Of a stretch of 64,000 nt of DNA, positions 42,214 to 51,659 are shown in pieces (position 1 is the first letter of the stretch; each line of letters opens with the position of its first letter). The notes under the pieces are model-generated. The model was given only the letters and a program-made list of their open reading frames with translations. It was not told where the DNA came from and did not search any database. The stretch is from Paenibacillus barengoltzii NBRC 101215 (GTDB taxonomy: Bacteria > Bacillota > Bacilli > Paenibacillales > Paenibacillaceae). The DNA lies in contig NZ_BILV01000002.1 of the NCBI RefSeq assembly GCF_004000745.1, positions 62,001 through 126,000 of the forward strand, given 5' to 3'. A program made the translations under genes and the position numbers.

Positions 42214-43767
42214 ATGGTATTTATCGTTTCTTTTCTGATTATTCTGTTGTTCGTCCTCTGGGGAGCTATTGCTCCAGACCATTTGGCAGCGACAGCGGAT
42301 CAGGTATTAGGTTTTTCCATCGGAAGTTTCGGCTGGTTTTATTTAATGACCACGCTGGGACTTCTTGTTTTTTCGCTATACTTGGCGTTTAGCAAGCATG
42401 GTCAGATTAAGCTGGGCGATGATGACGATGAGCCCGAATATTCGAATCTCTCCTGGTTTGCCATGCTCTTTAGCGCAGGGATGGGCATCGGGCTCGTCTT
42501 TTGGGGAGCGGCCGAACCTTTGTCGCATTATTTAATCCCGCCCGAAGGGGCAGAGGGAGGTACCCCGCAAGCAGCCCGACTGGCAATGCGATATTCGTTT
42601 TTCCATTGGGGTCTGCATCCTTGGGGCGTGTATTCGCTCATTTCGCTTGCCCTCGCCTATTTCCAATTCCGCAAAGGGTACCGCGGACTGATTAGCATGA
42701 CCTTCATTCCGCTCTTAGGCGAGAAGCTGGTTCAAGGCGTTCTGGGGAAAATCATCGATATTCTCGCTGTGATCGCAACGGTTTTCGGTGTAGCCACCTC
42801 GTTAGGTTTAGGCACTCTGCAGATTAGCAGCGGGCTCAATCATTTATTTGGGATCCCCAATGCGATAATGACCCAAGCGATCATTATTGCGGTTGTGACC
42901 GTCTTGTTCCTGTTATCTGCCACCACCGGGCTCGATAAAGGCATTAAGCTGTTAAGCAACACCAACTTGATCATTGCCATTACATTACTTCTGTTCGTGT
43001 TATTGGCAGGTCCGACTTCCTTTATCTTCGATACGTTTACGACCACGTTGGGGGATTACTTGCAGAACCTCATCGTCATGAGCTTACGCATGACCCCATT
43101 TACTCAAGGGACCTGGGTAGGGAACTGGACGCTGTTTTATTGGTCGTGGTGGATTGCTTGGGCCCCGTTTGTGGGAACCTTCATCGCCAGAGTGTCCCGC
43201 GGACGAACGATCAAGGAATTTGTGCTTGGAGCCCTTATCATTCCCAGTGCTTTCGGATTTGTATGGTTTGCTGTCTTCGGCGGGACCGGATTGAATTTGG
43301 AGATCTTTCAACATGCGGGATTGGCTCAAGCGGTACAGGAAGACGTGACCACCGCATTGTTTCTCATGTTGGAGCAACTGCCACTAGGTACGTTGATTGC
43401 GGGAGTAGCTACGTTGCTCATTATTACGTTCTTCGTAACTTCGGCGGATTCAGCAACCTTTGTGTTAGGGATGCTGTCCTCCAAGGGGACGCTGCATCCT
43501 CGCAATAAGGTGAAATTAACGTGGGGGATTTTGCAGTCCTTGATCGCCTTGGTCCTGCTGATCAGCGGAGGTCTTAACGGATTGCAAACTGCTTCGATCG
43601 TGGCGGCACTGCCTTTTGCCGTCATTATGCTCGGAATGTGCGTTTCCTTGTTGAAGGCGTTAAAAGGTGAAGAGAAAGAACGTAAGCGCAAGGAACGGCA
43701 AACCCGACAGTTTATCGAACGGTTGAAAGCGAAGGAGCAAATCGATCCTTCTCCATCCAAGGAATAG
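42214..43767 (+). CDS. BCCT-family compatible-solute transporter (OpuD/BetP type)
   Basis: A 517-residue 12-helix transporter. The family signature lies in helices 3-4 (MLFSAGMGIGLVFWGAAEPLSHY, residues about 85-107), then FFHWGLHPWGVYSL and the helix-8 Trp-rich FYWSWWIAWAPFVGTFIARVSRGRTIKEF. G-M-G-I-G indicates betaine/Na-coupled transport of the OpuD type. The C-terminus is charged (KGEEKERKRKERQ), the part thought to sense osmolality in BetP. Likely imports glycine betaine or choline. Start ATG 42214. Confidence 0.9.
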   Translation: MVFIVSFLIILLFVLWGAIAPDHLAATADQVLGFSIGSFGWFYLMTTLGLLVFSLYLAFSKHGQIKLGDDDDEPEYSNLSWFAMLFSAGMGIGLVFWGAAEPLSHYLIPPEGAEGGTPQAARLAMRYSFFHWGLHPWGVYSLISLALAYFQFRKGYRGLISMTFIPLLGEKLVQGVLGKIIDILAVIATVFGVATSLGLGTLQISSGLNHLFGIPNAIMTQAIIIAVVTVLFLLSATTGLDKGIKLLSNTNLIIAITLLLFVLLAGPTSFIFDTFTTTLGDYLQNLIVMSLRMTPFTQGTWVGNWTLFYWSWWIAWAPFVGTFIARVSRGRTIKEFVLGALIIPSAFGFVWFAVFGGTGLNLEIFQHAGLAQAVQEDVTTALFLMLEQLPLGTLIAGVATLLIITFFVTSADSATFVLGMLSSKGTLHPRNKVKLTWGILQSLIALVLLISGGLNGLQTASIVAALPFAVIMLGMCVSLLKALKGEEKERKRKERQTRQFIERLKAKEQIDPSPSKE

Positions 43768-43797
43768 AGAGAGTGGGGCTAGGGAGACACCGCATAT

Positions 43798-44652
43798 TTA
43801 GCGGTGCTCCCGAAGATACTCCGTTTGATAGAGGGTATGGACTCGGCGAAGCACCGTCTGGGCCTGTTCACTAAACTTCATATCCACGATTTGATCTTTG
43901 ATCAGAAAGACACCGGTTTGCCCGCGATGTTGGCCTTGTGCTGCGGCATACAGCAATCCAGCTCCATGGGTCGGCGGGGAGAAGAAGAGCTTCATCACCG
44001 GCTTCAGCCAGATGGGAAGACCCGAACGTTTCCCTTTACGTAAGGTGTTGTTGCTTCCCGGATCCACGCTCCGAATCTCGATCCCCTCTGTGGCGAGCTG
44101 TGGAGCAACCGCTTTGGTCCATAAAGTAAGCGCCAGTTTAGAGGTGGCATACGGACCTAACAGCTTGCGGAATTTCACCGGACGCTCGAGCTGGTTAGGG
44201 TCAAACGCTTTAACCCGATTGATGACCGCAGACGAGGTATTGATAATCGTTTTGAAATGACCACGCTTCAGCAAATCCTTGAGTTCCATGGTGACGATAT
44301 ACGGCACAACGCTCATCAGCTCATAGTGAAGCTCCCGTCCTTGCTTCGAATACTCCAACTCCGGGAAGCTGCGGCCGGCATTGTTAAACAGCACATCAAT
44401 CGACGCTTCATTCGTTTTAATCTGCTCCAGCGTATGCCGCAGACTAGCAAAATCCGATAAGTCCGATGTCTTGTAAGTTCTGAGCTGTCCCGCTTGAGCA
44501 GCACTTAGCAGCTTCGGATCATCCGCCGGCCAGTCCGATCGGTTTAAACCGATCACTTGCCACCCCTCTTGGATCAGCATCCGCGTTAACTCCAGCCCGA
44601 TTCCGGAGCTGGCCCCCGTAATTAAAGCAATAGGTTGATTTCCATGATTCAT
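43798..44652 (-). CDS. Short-chain dehydrogenase/reductase (SDR)
   Basis: A 284-residue classical-type SDR. Cofactor loop TGASSGIG near residue 12-19, then LFNNAGRSF (NNAG), the catalytic Ser in INTSSAVIN and the Tyr-x-x-x-Lys in GPYATSKLAL. ATG at 44652 has AGGAGG 10 bases upstream. It is divergent from a MerR regulator gene. A MerR-type promoter (19-base spacer, operator CTTGGAGTCGACTCCAAG) stands before it, so it should be induced by that regulator. The substrate is unknown; an aldehyde or xenobiotic carbonyl is one guess. Confidence 0.88.
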   Translation of the reverse strand: MNHGNQPIALITGASSGIGLELTRMLIQEGWQVIGLNRSDWPADDPKLLSAAQAGQLRTYKTSDLSDFASLRHTLEQIKTNEASIDVLFNNAGRSFPELEYSKQGRELHYELMSVVPYIVTMELKDLLKRGHFKTIINTSSAVINRVKAFDPNQLERPVKFRKLLGPYATSKLALTLWTKAVAPQLATEGIEIRSVDPGSNNTLRKGKRSGLPIWLKPVMKLFFSPPTHGAGLLYAAAQGQHRGQTGVFLIKDQIVDMKFSEQAQTVLRRVHTLYQTEYLREHR

Positions 44653-44703
44653 GTTCACAGAGCCTCCTTTACTGTTATGAAGCCCTTCACTGACTTCAGG
44701 CCG

Positions 44704-44734
44704 ATTGTAGATCTTGGAGTCGACTCCAAGTCAA
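44704..44734 (-). promoter_or_regulatory. MerR-type promoter of the SDR gene
   Basis: Read on the minus strand: -35 TTGACT (44734-44729), a 19-base spacer and -10 TACAAT (44709-44704). The palindrome CTTGGAGTCGACTCCAAG (44713-44730) fills the spacer. Over-long 19-base spacers are the hallmark of promoters activated by DNA distortion by MerR proteins. Confidence 0.8.
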
Positions 44735-44760
44735 GTCTTGATTTTCAAGTATTCCGAATA

Positions 44761-44791
44761 TTGACTTGGAGCTGACTCCAAGTTGTATAAT
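44761..44791 (+). promoter_or_regulatory. MerR-type promoter of the merR gene
   Basis: -35 TTGACT (44761-44766), a 19-base spacer and -10 TATAAT (44786-44791). The palindrome ACTTGGAG-CTGA-CTCCAAGT (44764-44783) is a perfect 8-4-8 repeat inside it, nearly equal to the one at 44713. Confidence 0.82.
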
Positions 44792-44823
44792 GCAGAAAAG
44801 ATGGTTAACGGAGGGATCAAGCG

Positions 44824-45333
44824 ATGGCGGTTCAATCCATCAGTCCAGACAGTTTCACGATCAAGCAAGTTGCTGAGCATACCGGGATATCCGAGGATAC
44901 GATTCGATATTACGAGAAAATCGCACTTCTCCCTCGAGCCGAGCGGAAGGAGAATGGACATCGCATTTATCACAAGGAGGACCTGGATACGATTCGTCTG
45001 ATTTCTTGTTTGAAAAAGACCGGGATGCCCCTGGACGAAATGCGCCCCTTCCTGAAGGTGTCTGCTGATGCGAATGCCGAGGACTACCCGGAGCTCGTGG
45101 AGAAGATGATCCGGCACCGGGCCAGCATCGTTGAACAAATCGCCTCCTTGCAGCAGGTGGTTGATTTTATTGATTTGAAGTTGAAGCAGGGGAAGTACCA
45201 GCCTAAGGAATGTGAGATGGAAGGGATGACCGGCCCCCCTGCTGACCATGCAAAGGATGCAACGCCGGGCAAGCCCATATCGACGGCAGAGCTGCGTTAT
45301 TTTTCCGCGTCACCGAGTGAAAGCCCTTATTGA
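44824..45333 (+). CDS. MerR-family transcriptional regulator
   Basis: A 169-residue MerR protein. The helix-turn-helix reads FTIKQVAEHTGISEDTIRYYEKIALLPRAERKENGHRIY, followed by the coupled helices and a dimerisation coiled coil (RHRASIVEQIASLQQVVDFIDLKLKQ). The C-terminal 45 residues are disordered, with one Cys (KECEMEG); no paired metal-binding cysteines as in CueR/ZntR. So it resembles the aldehyde/drug-type members. It is divergent from the SDR gene and its own promoter has the same operator. ATG 44824 has AACGGAGGG upstream. Confidence 0.9.
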   Translation: MAVQSISPDSFTIKQVAEHTGISEDTIRYYEKIALLPRAERKENGHRIYHKEDLDTIRLISCLKKTGMPLDEMRPFLKVSADANAEDYPELVEKMIRHRASIVEQIASLQQVVDFIDLKLKQGKYQPKECEMEGMTGPPADHAKDATPGKPISTAELRYFSASPSESPY

Positions 45334-45418
45334 AGAATCGCTGTTCTTTTGCCATAATTAATCGAAGCAGATGACTCGTCCGCGCTGGCGGGAGTCTTAC
45401 ATAAAGGAGGAGCTTGGG

Positions 45419-45688
45419 TTGAAGGGGATTATTACCGTACTGGGTAAAGACAAAGTAGGCATTATCGCCAAGGTATGCACGTATTTGGCCGATCACAATG
45501 TGAACATTCTTGATATTTCACAGACGATTATTCAAGGGTATTTCAATATGATGATGATCGTGGATATTTCTTCACCGACCAAGAGCTTTGAGACGCTGGT
45601 TGAAGAATTGCAGGAGCTGGGCCGTTCCATCGGTGTGGAAATTAAGCTGCAGCACGAAGATATTTTTAATACGATGCACCGGATCTGA
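45419..45688 (+). CDS. ACT-domain protein (UPF0237)
   Basis: An 89-residue single ACT domain: [34 protein letters not shown] and a second strand half. TTG at 45419 has AGGAGG 9 bases before it; the longer frame has no site. It is 17 bases from the UPF0210 gene that always goes with it in many bacteria. It may bind an amino acid and regulate its partner, but the ligand is not known. Confidence 0.9.
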   Translation: MKGIITVLGKDKVGIIAKVCTYLADHNVNILDISQTIIQGYFNMMMIVDISSPTKSFETLVEELQELGRSIGVEIKLQHEDIFNTMHRI

Positions 45689-45705
45689 GGAAGGGAAGGG
45701 ACACT

Positions 45706-47064
45706 ATGATCTCACGCGTTGAAGTACAAGAAACCAATTCGATGATCCGCGAGATGAACCTCGACGTACGCACGATTACGATGGGCATCAGCCTGATGGA
45801 TTGCGCTCACGAGGATATGAACGTCTTTAACCGGAACATCTACGATAAAATTACCCGGACTGCCGAAAACCTGGTCAAAACCGGGGAGGACCTGGAGAAG
45901 CATTTTGGCGTGCCCATCGTGAATAAACGGATCTCGGTAACGCCGATTTCGATCGCTGCCGGCGGGCTGAAAACGGATACGTTCGTGCCGGTGGCTGAAG
46001 CGCTGGACCGGGCGGCGAAGGAAGTAGGCGTCAACTTTATCGGCGGCTTCTCGGCCCTTGTGCAGAAGGGTTTTACGAACGGCGACCGGGTGCTGATCGA
46101 CAGCATCCCTGAAGCGCTGGCCGTTACCGAACGGGTTTGCTCCTCAGTGAACGTGGGCTCCTCGCGCAACGGGATTAATATGGACGCGGTGAAAAAGATG
46201 GGCGACATCATCCTCCGTACCGCGGAACGGACAGCGGATCGGGGTTCGATCGGCTGCGCCAAGCTGGTGGTGTTCTGCAATGCGGTAGAAGATAACCCGT
46301 TTATGGCGGGCGCATTTCACGGTGTTGGTGAACAGGAGTGCGTCATCAACGTGGGCGTCAGCGGCCCTGGGGTCGTGAAGCGTGCGCTGGAGGAAGTGAA
46401 AGGTAAGGACTTTGAGACGTTGTGCGAAACGATTAAGCGGACAGCGTTTAAAGTCACACGGGTAGGTCAGTTGGTTGCACAGGAAGCGTCGAAGCGCCTT
46501 GGCGTTCCGTTTGGCATTATCGACTTGTCGCTGGCTCCGACACCGGAGATTGGCGACTCCATCGCAGAGATTTTCCAAGTGATGGGCTTGGAGGAAGCAG
46601 GAGCGCCGGGAACGACGGCCGCGCTGGCGATCTTGAACGATAACGTGAAAAAAGGCGGCGTCATGGCCTCCTCCTACGTTGGCGGCTTAAGCGGTGCGTT
46701 CATCCCGGTCAGCGAAGACCACGGGATGATCGAAGCGGTGCAGCGCGGTGCACTGACGCTGGAGAAGCTGGAAGCGATGACGTGCGTGTGCTCCGTTGGC
46801 CTTGACATGATCGCGATTCCGGGGAACACGAGCGCCGCGACGATCTCGGGCATTATCGCGGACGAATCGGCTATCGGCATGGTCAACAACAAGACGACCG
46901 CCGTTCGGATTATTCCGGTGATCGGCAAGGATGTTGGCGAGGTCGTGGAGTTTGGCGGTTTGCTGGGCTACGCGCCGATTATGCCGGTTAACGCCTTTAA
47001 CTGTGCGCCATTCATTGAGCGGGGCGGCCGGATACCGGCGCCGATCCACAGCTTTAAGAACTAA
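45706..47064 (+). CDS. PFL/UPF0210 (DUF711) family protein
   Basis: A 452-residue protein. Start [27 protein letters not shown], then [61 protein letters not shown] and [15 protein letters not shown]-like parts, as in DUF711 proteins, distantly related to pyruvate formate-lyase. No glycyl radical motif is obvious. Pairing with the ACT protein upstream is conserved. The enzymatic role is not defined. GAAGGGAAGGG precedes ATG. Confidence 0.9.
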   Translation: MISRVEVQETNSMIREMNLDVRTITMGISLMDCAHEDMNVFNRNIYDKITRTAENLVKTGEDLEKHFGVPIVNKRISVTPISIAAGGLKTDTFVPVAEALDRAAKEVGVNFIGGFSALVQKGFTNGDRVLIDSIPEALAVTERVCSSVNVGSSRNGINMDAVKKMGDIILRTAERTADRGSIGCAKLVVFCNAVEDNPFMAGAFHGVGEQECVINVGVSGPGVVKRALEEVKGKDFETLCETIKRTAFKVTRVGQLVAQEASKRLGVPFGIIDLSLAPTPEIGDSIAEIFQVMGLEEAGAPGTTAALAILNDNVKKGGVMASSYVGGLSGAFIPVSEDHGMIEAVQRGALTLEKLEAMTCVCSVGLDMIAIPGNTSAATISGIIADESAIGMVNNKTTAVRIIPVIGKDVGEVVEFGGLLGYAPIMPVNAFNCAPFIERGGRIPAPIHSFKN

Positions 47065-47086
47065 CTAAGCGGCGGGGGACGCAGCT

Positions 47087-49045
47087 ATGTTCAAGACGAT
47101 TGGACTTCTGGCGCATGTTGACGCTGGGAAAACCACCTTTGCCGAAGCGTTGCTCTACCACACGCAAACGATTCGCAGCCGGGGCCGAGTTGATCATCGC
47201 GATGCCTTCTTGGACAGTCACGAGATCGAGAAGGCAAGGGGCATCACCGTATTTGCCGACCAGGCGGAAATGAGATACGGGGATAATACCTACTTTTTGC
47301 TGGATACGCCGGGACACGTCGATTTTTCCGCAGAAATGGAACGGGCTTTGCAAGTGCTCGACTATGCGGTGATCATCGTAAGCGCGGTGGAAGGGGTGGA
47401 AGGCCACACGGAAACGGTCTGGCAGCTGCTTCGGGCATATGGAATTCCTACGTTTTTCTTTATCAATAAGACGGATCGTACCGGAGCGGACCCGGACCGG
47501 GTTCTGGAAGATATCCGCCGCGAGCTGAGCGGAGATGTGCTGGATCTGTCGGCTTGGGCAACGACCGGCCAACTGGACGAAACGGATAAGGCACGGCTTG
47601 CGGAACGAGATGAGTCCTTGCTGGAACCGTTCTTGGAAGGGACCTTATCCGATGCCGAATGGAACGAACATCTCATACGGATGGTTCAACACGGCCATGT
47701 GTTTCCTTGCCTTTGGGGATCTGCGCTGCTGGATATCGGCATTGACGTGTTTCTGAAGGCGCTGGATCGTCTCACAGTGACCCGGTATGATCCGATGCTT
47801 CCGTTTGCGGGGCGGGTGTACAAAATTCGCCATGATGAGCAAGCGACGCGCATCACCTTCATCAAGGCGTTACAAGGCTCGTTAAAAGTGAGAGATGAAC
47901 TCACCTACGGCCCGGAAGGCGAACAACGCACGGAGAAAATAACCGCCATTCGCAAATACAACGGACAGCGGTTTGTGCAGGCCGATTCCGTTCAAGCAGG
48001 AGAACTGTTCGCGGTAACCGGCTTGACGGCGCTATCTTCCGGTGAAGGCATCGGGGCGTTGGTTGACCCGATTCGCCGTGAGCTCGCCCCCACGTTGCAG
48101 TCGAAGGTACAATTTGAACCGCCGCTCCATCTGAAGGAAGTCCTGCGCGTCTTTCAGCTGCTGGACGCCGAGGACCCGACATTAGGAACCCGCTGGGATG
48201 AAACGCTGCAGGAGCTGCATATCCATGTCATGGGCAAAATTCAGTTGGAGATCTTGCAGCAGGTCGTCCAGGGACGATTTGGGATGAAGATTACGTTTGG
48301 ACCGCCGGAGATTTTGTATAAAGAGACGATATCTACATCGGTGAAGGGCTGCGGTCACTTCGAACCATTAGGGCATTATGCCGAAGTCCATTTGCGGCTG
48401 GAGCCTGCCGAACGGGGCAGCGGAGTGACGTTTGTAAATACTTGTCACGCGGATGATTTGTCCGTAGGCTATCAAAATATGATCGGCCAACATGTGCTGG
48501 AACGAGAGCATCACGGCCTGTTGACCGGCTCGCCATTGACGGACGTGCGCGTTACGTTGCTCACCGGCCGCTCGCACAACAAACATACCAGCGGAGGCGA
48601 TTTCCGCGAGGCGACGTACCGCGCGATTCGGCAGGCGTTGGAGCAGGCAGAGAATGTGCTGCTGGAGCCGGTGTATCATTTTAAAATCAAAGTGCCCTTA
48701 GATCAGCTTGGTAAAGTGTTAACCGATATCCAGCAAGCGCATGGCCGATTTGATCCGCCGGAGACGGGAGAAGAGACGGCTGTGATTTCAGGTGTCGTTC
48801 CGGTAGCGACATTTATGGATTATCCAACAGAGCTGGCAGCGATGACGCACGGGAAAGGTTCAATCATGCTGAAATTTGGCGGTTATGAGCCTTGCCATCA
48901 AGCTGAGACGATCATCGCCCAGAAGGACTATAATAAAAATGCCGATCCGGCATATACCTCGTCCTCGATCTTTTGTGCAAAGGGGCAAGCGTTTTCTGTG
49001 CCGTGGGACGAGGCGCCTAAACATATGCACGCTTCGGTATCATGA
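47087..49045 (+). CDS. Tet(M)/OtrA-like ribosomal-protection-type GTPase
   Basis: A 652-residue translational GTPase of the EF-G superfamily, in length and order like tetracycline ribosomal protection proteins (about 640). G1 AHVDAGKTT, switch I RGIT, G3 DTPGHVDF, G4 FINKTDRTG. Domains II-V follow, including KVPLDQLGKVLTDIQQAHGRF in domain V. Chromosomal Tet(M)-like homologues of unknown specificity are common in soil Bacillota, so the gene need not confer tetracycline resistance. It is 22 bases after the UPF0210 gene and is followed by a lipoprotein gene. Confidence 0.85.
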   Translation: MFKTIGLLAHVDAGKTTFAEALLYHTQTIRSRGRVDHRDAFLDSHEIEKARGITVFADQAEMRYGDNTYFLLDTPGHVDFSAEMERALQVLDYAVIIVSAVEGVEGHTETVWQLLRAYGIPTFFFINKTDRTGADPDRVLEDIRRELSGDVLDLSAWATTGQLDETDKARLAERDESLLEPFLEGTLSDAEWNEHLIRMVQHGHVFPCLWGSALLDIGIDVFLKALDRLTVTRYDPMLPFAGRVYKIRHDEQATRITFIKALQGSLKVRDELTYGPEGEQRTEKITAIRKYNGQRFVQADSVQAGELFAVTGLTALSSGEGIGALVDPIRRELAPTLQSKVQFEPPLHLKEVLRVFQLLDAEDPTLGTRWDETLQELHIHVMGKIQLEILQQVVQGRFGMKITFGPPEILYKETISTSVKGCGHFEPLGHYAEVHLRLEPAERGSGVTFVNTCHADDLSVGYQNMIGQHVLEREHHGLLTGSPLTDVRVTLLTGRSHNKHTSGGDFREATYRAIRQALEQAENVLLEPVYHFKIKVPLDQLGKVLTDIQQAHGRFDPPETGEETAVISGVVPVATFMDYPTELAAMTHGKGSIMLKFGGYEPCHQAETIIAQKDYNKNADPAYTSSSIFCAKGQAFSVPWDEAPKHMHASVS

Positions 49046-49054
49046 GGTGATTTA

Positions 49055-49624
49055 ATGTATCCCAAAATTTTGATCGCCTTCGTTCTATCGATCATTCTCA
49101 CCTCGTGTACAAGTCAGCCTATGAAAGATGATCCGAATTCCGAGGCGTACACCTTGTACCACAATATTTTTTATCATCAATATTCGACTCAACTCGCTCT
49201 TTTGGCAGACATTTTGGAACGGATCTCCCAAGTGGAGCTCGATCAAGAAGAATCGGCTTACATTCAAGGAAAAATTGACGGGTACTCCGAAAATAGTTGG
49301 TTTGTTTTCTACTCGATGAATCGCACGGATAGTCCGTCTCTGGATCAGGCAGTGCCCGCAGAACTTCGTTCTGCCATGTATGAGGTCATTGACGAGACCA
49401 ATCAGTTATTAAGTTCCTTGAACGAAAAATTGGATGCGCATAATAAACTTACCGTTGCACAAGATAATCAGGAGCTTATTCAAGAACTGATTCAGCAGTG
49501 TGATGAGCTGAACGTCACCTCAAGTTATATCAAAGACGAGAAAAATTGGAGCTCCTACAAAGAACAGCTACAGTTGGCTCTGCTGAAGTTTCAAGAGTTT
49601 CGAGACAAACTCCAGTCGGAATAA
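49055..49624 (+). CDS. Lipoprotein of unknown function
   Basis: A 189-residue exported lipoprotein: signal MYPKILIAFVLSIILTSC with lipobox LTSC (Cys18). The mature part is helical and acidic (EAYTLYHNIFYHQYSTQLALLADILERISQ; DETNQLLSSLNEKLDAHNKL), probably a helical bundle. AGGTGA precedes ATG 9 bases after the Tet(M)-like stop. No family recognised. Confidence 0.78.
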   Translation: MYPKILIAFVLSIILTSCTSQPMKDDPNSEAYTLYHNIFYHQYSTQLALLADILERISQVELDQEESAYIQGKIDGYSENSWFVFYSMNRTDSPSLDQAVPAELRSAMYEVIDETNQLLSSLNEKLDAHNKLTVAQDNQELIQELIQQCDELNVTSSYIKDEKNWSSYKEQLQLALLKFQEFRDKLQSE

Positions 49625-49643
49625 TGGATTTCTTCTCTTTATG

Positions 49644-49672
49644 TTGACAATCCGTTATTAGGTGCATATAAT
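49644..49672 (+). promoter_or_regulatory. SigA promoter of the leuA T-box leader
   Basis: -35 TTGACA (49644-49649), 17-base spacer and -10 TATAAT (49667-49672), fully consensus. The start would be near 49679. Confidence 0.88.
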
Positions 49673-49678
49673 ATCCAA

Positions 49679-49943
49679 TAATTCCATATTGCCAAATGTG
49701 TTGATTAGAAATAGTAAACGTGATTTGACCTTTCAGAGAGCCGTTGGGTGGTGCGAAACGGCAGCGTCCGTCATGTTGAACTCGTCTATGAACAGCTGCC
49801 TGATATGTAGGGTAAGCCGGGATTCCGCCGTTACAAGGATAGATGGTGTTCGCCATCGAAAGAGATCATTTCATCATGTGAAATGAATTAGAGTGGTACC
49901 GCGGGTTCAACCTCGTCTCTATAGCAGAGACGGGGTTTTTTTG
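49679..49943 (+). promoter_or_regulatory. T-box riboswitch, leucine specifier (CTC)
   Basis: A leader of about 265 bases before leuA. The Stem I region has AGAGAGCCGTTGG and the specifier codon CTC at 49781-49783, in the usual GAA-CTC context. The T-box proper GTGGTACCGCG (49893-49903) precedes a terminator: AACCTCGTCTCT pairs with AGAGACGGGGTT (49909-49937), then a T run. Uncharged tRNA-Leu(GAG) should open the antiterminator and allow leuA transcription. Confidence 0.92.
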
Positions 49944-50021
49944 TTGATTAAAGTCCGGGTTTAATCAACCCCGCTTCACATAGATTCAATCCAAATTCCA
50001 AAATCAAGGAGGAACTTTCAG

Positions 50022-51587
50022 ATGGAACGTTACCGCAACATTATCGTACTGGATACAACGTTACGCGACGGGGAGCAAGTCCCTGGTGCCAAGTTAAACG
50101 TACGGCAAAAGCTGGAGTTTGCTCAGCAGCTGAAGCGCCTCCGTGTAGATATTATTGAGGCCGGCTTCCCTGCGTCCTCACAAGGTGATTTTCAGGCGGT
50201 GCAGCAAATTGCCCGAACCGTAGGAGACAGTGTAGGCATTACCGCATTGGCACGGGCGGTAAAATCCGACATTGATGCGGTGTACGAAAGCATCCGTGAG
50301 GCCGAACAGCCGTTAATCCATATCGTGCTTGGTGCCTCTAACGTCCATGTGGAGAAGAAATTTAACCGCTCCAAAGATGCCATTCTGCAAATGGGTGTCG
50401 ATGCGGTGAAATATGCGAAAACACTGCTGCCGCAGGTTCAATATTCTACCGAGGACGCTTCGCGGGCGGACTTTGAATATTTGTGGAAGACGATCGAAGC
50501 CGTTGTCAAAGCCGGTGCGACGATGATCAATATTCCGGATACCGTCGGTTACGCGGAGCCGGAGGAATTTGGCCACCTGATCCGGCGCATTCACGAGCGG
50601 CTGAAAAACCTCGACGATTCTGTGATCCTCAGTGTCCATTGTCATAACGATCTCGGTCTGGCTACGGCCAATACCTTAAGCGCCATCAAAAACGGGGCCG
50701 AGAAAATTGAATGCACCATTAACGGTCTGGGAGAACGGGCCGGCAATGCTTCGCTGGAGGAAGCGGTGATGGCACTGAAGGTACGCGAGGGGCTGTACGG
50801 CTGTCGCACGAACATCGATACGACGGAGCTGATTCGTACGTCGCGGCTGCTGACCCATTTAACGGGGCTCGATGTGCAGGTGAACAAAGCGATCACCGGC
50901 GACAATGCGTTTGCTCATTCCTCCGGAATCCATCAAGACGGTCTGTTGAAAGATAAGCAGGTGTATGAAATTATGTCCCCTGAAGAGGTGGGGGCGGAAA
51001 GTATGGAACTGATCCTGACGGCCCGTTCGGGTCGGCATGCGGTGAAGCACGCGGTGGAGAAGCTGGGCTTCGATACATCGGATACCGTAGGGTTTGAGCG
51101 GTTGTTCCAACGGTTTTTGACATTGGCTGATGCGAAAAAAGAAGTGTACGACCATGACCTTTATTACCTGCTGAGTGAACATCAAGAGCCAAGCGATGCT
51201 GCTCATCCGCTGTTCGAGCTCACGTCGTTCCAAGTCGTGACGAATGACATATGCCCAACGGCCACCGTCACCTTGAAGATCAACGGACAAGAGCGGAAGG
51301 GCAGCGCAATTGGAGATGGTCCGATCGACGCGTTGTATAGTGCGATCAAGTCGTTAACTGGCATCGATGCCAAACTGACCTCCTATAAGATCAACAGCAT
51401 TTCCCATGGGAAGGAAGCGATCGGACGGGTGAACATTCAACTTGAGGCCGGAGGAAAAACCTACACAGGACGTGCCATGGACACCGATATTATCAAAGCG
51501 AGCGGTCAGGCCTTCGTGAATGGCATCAATGCGATGGTATTAGCTGGTGCGATCGAAAATGATAGTGACATAACAAATGTTATGTAA
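50022..51587 (+). CDS. leuA: 2-isopropylmalate synthase
   Basis: A 521-residue enzyme that condenses acetyl-CoA with 2-oxoisovalerate, the first leucine-specific step. DTTLRDGEQVPG (metal Asp and Arg), SVHCHNDLGLATANTL (metal His pair), NGLGERAGNASLEE, and a C-terminal allosteric LeuA_dimer domain. Controlled by a leucine T-box upstream. The other leu genes are not here; a terminator follows, so it is monocistronic. AGGAGGAA precedes ATG. Confidence 0.96.
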   Translation: MERYRNIIVLDTTLRDGEQVPGAKLNVRQKLEFAQQLKRLRVDIIEAGFPASSQGDFQAVQQIARTVGDSVGITALARAVKSDIDAVYESIREAEQPLIHIVLGASNVHVEKKFNRSKDAILQMGVDAVKYAKTLLPQVQYSTEDASRADFEYLWKTIEAVVKAGATMINIPDTVGYAEPEEFGHLIRRIHERLKNLDDSVILSVHCHNDLGLATANTLSAIKNGAEKIECTINGLGERAGNASLEEAVMALKVREGLYGCRTNIDTTELIRTSRLLTHLTGLDVQVNKAITGDNAFAHSSGIHQDGLLKDKQVYEIMSPEEVGAESMELILTARSGRHAVKHAVEKLGFDTSDTVGFERLFQRFLTLADAKKEVYDHDLYYLLSEHQEPSDAAHPLFELTSFQVVTNDICPTATVTLKINGQERKGSAIGDGPIDALYSAIKSLTGIDAKLTSYKINSISHGKEAIGRVNIQLEAGGKTYTGRAMDTDIIKASGQAFVNGINAMVLAGAIENDSDITNVM

Positions 51588-51615
51588 ACTACGTTAAATG
51601 GCTTGCAAAATAAAG

Positions 51616-51655
51616 AGGCAGAAGGAGCTCGCATCAAACGAGAGCCTTCTGCCTT
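51616..51655. terminator. Bidirectional terminator between leuA and sspH
   Basis: AGGCAGAAGG..CTCG pairs with CGAG..CCTTCTGCCTTTG around a seven-base loop. It ends both the leuA transcript and the opposite sspH. Confidence 0.8.
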
Positions 51656-51659
51656 TGTT

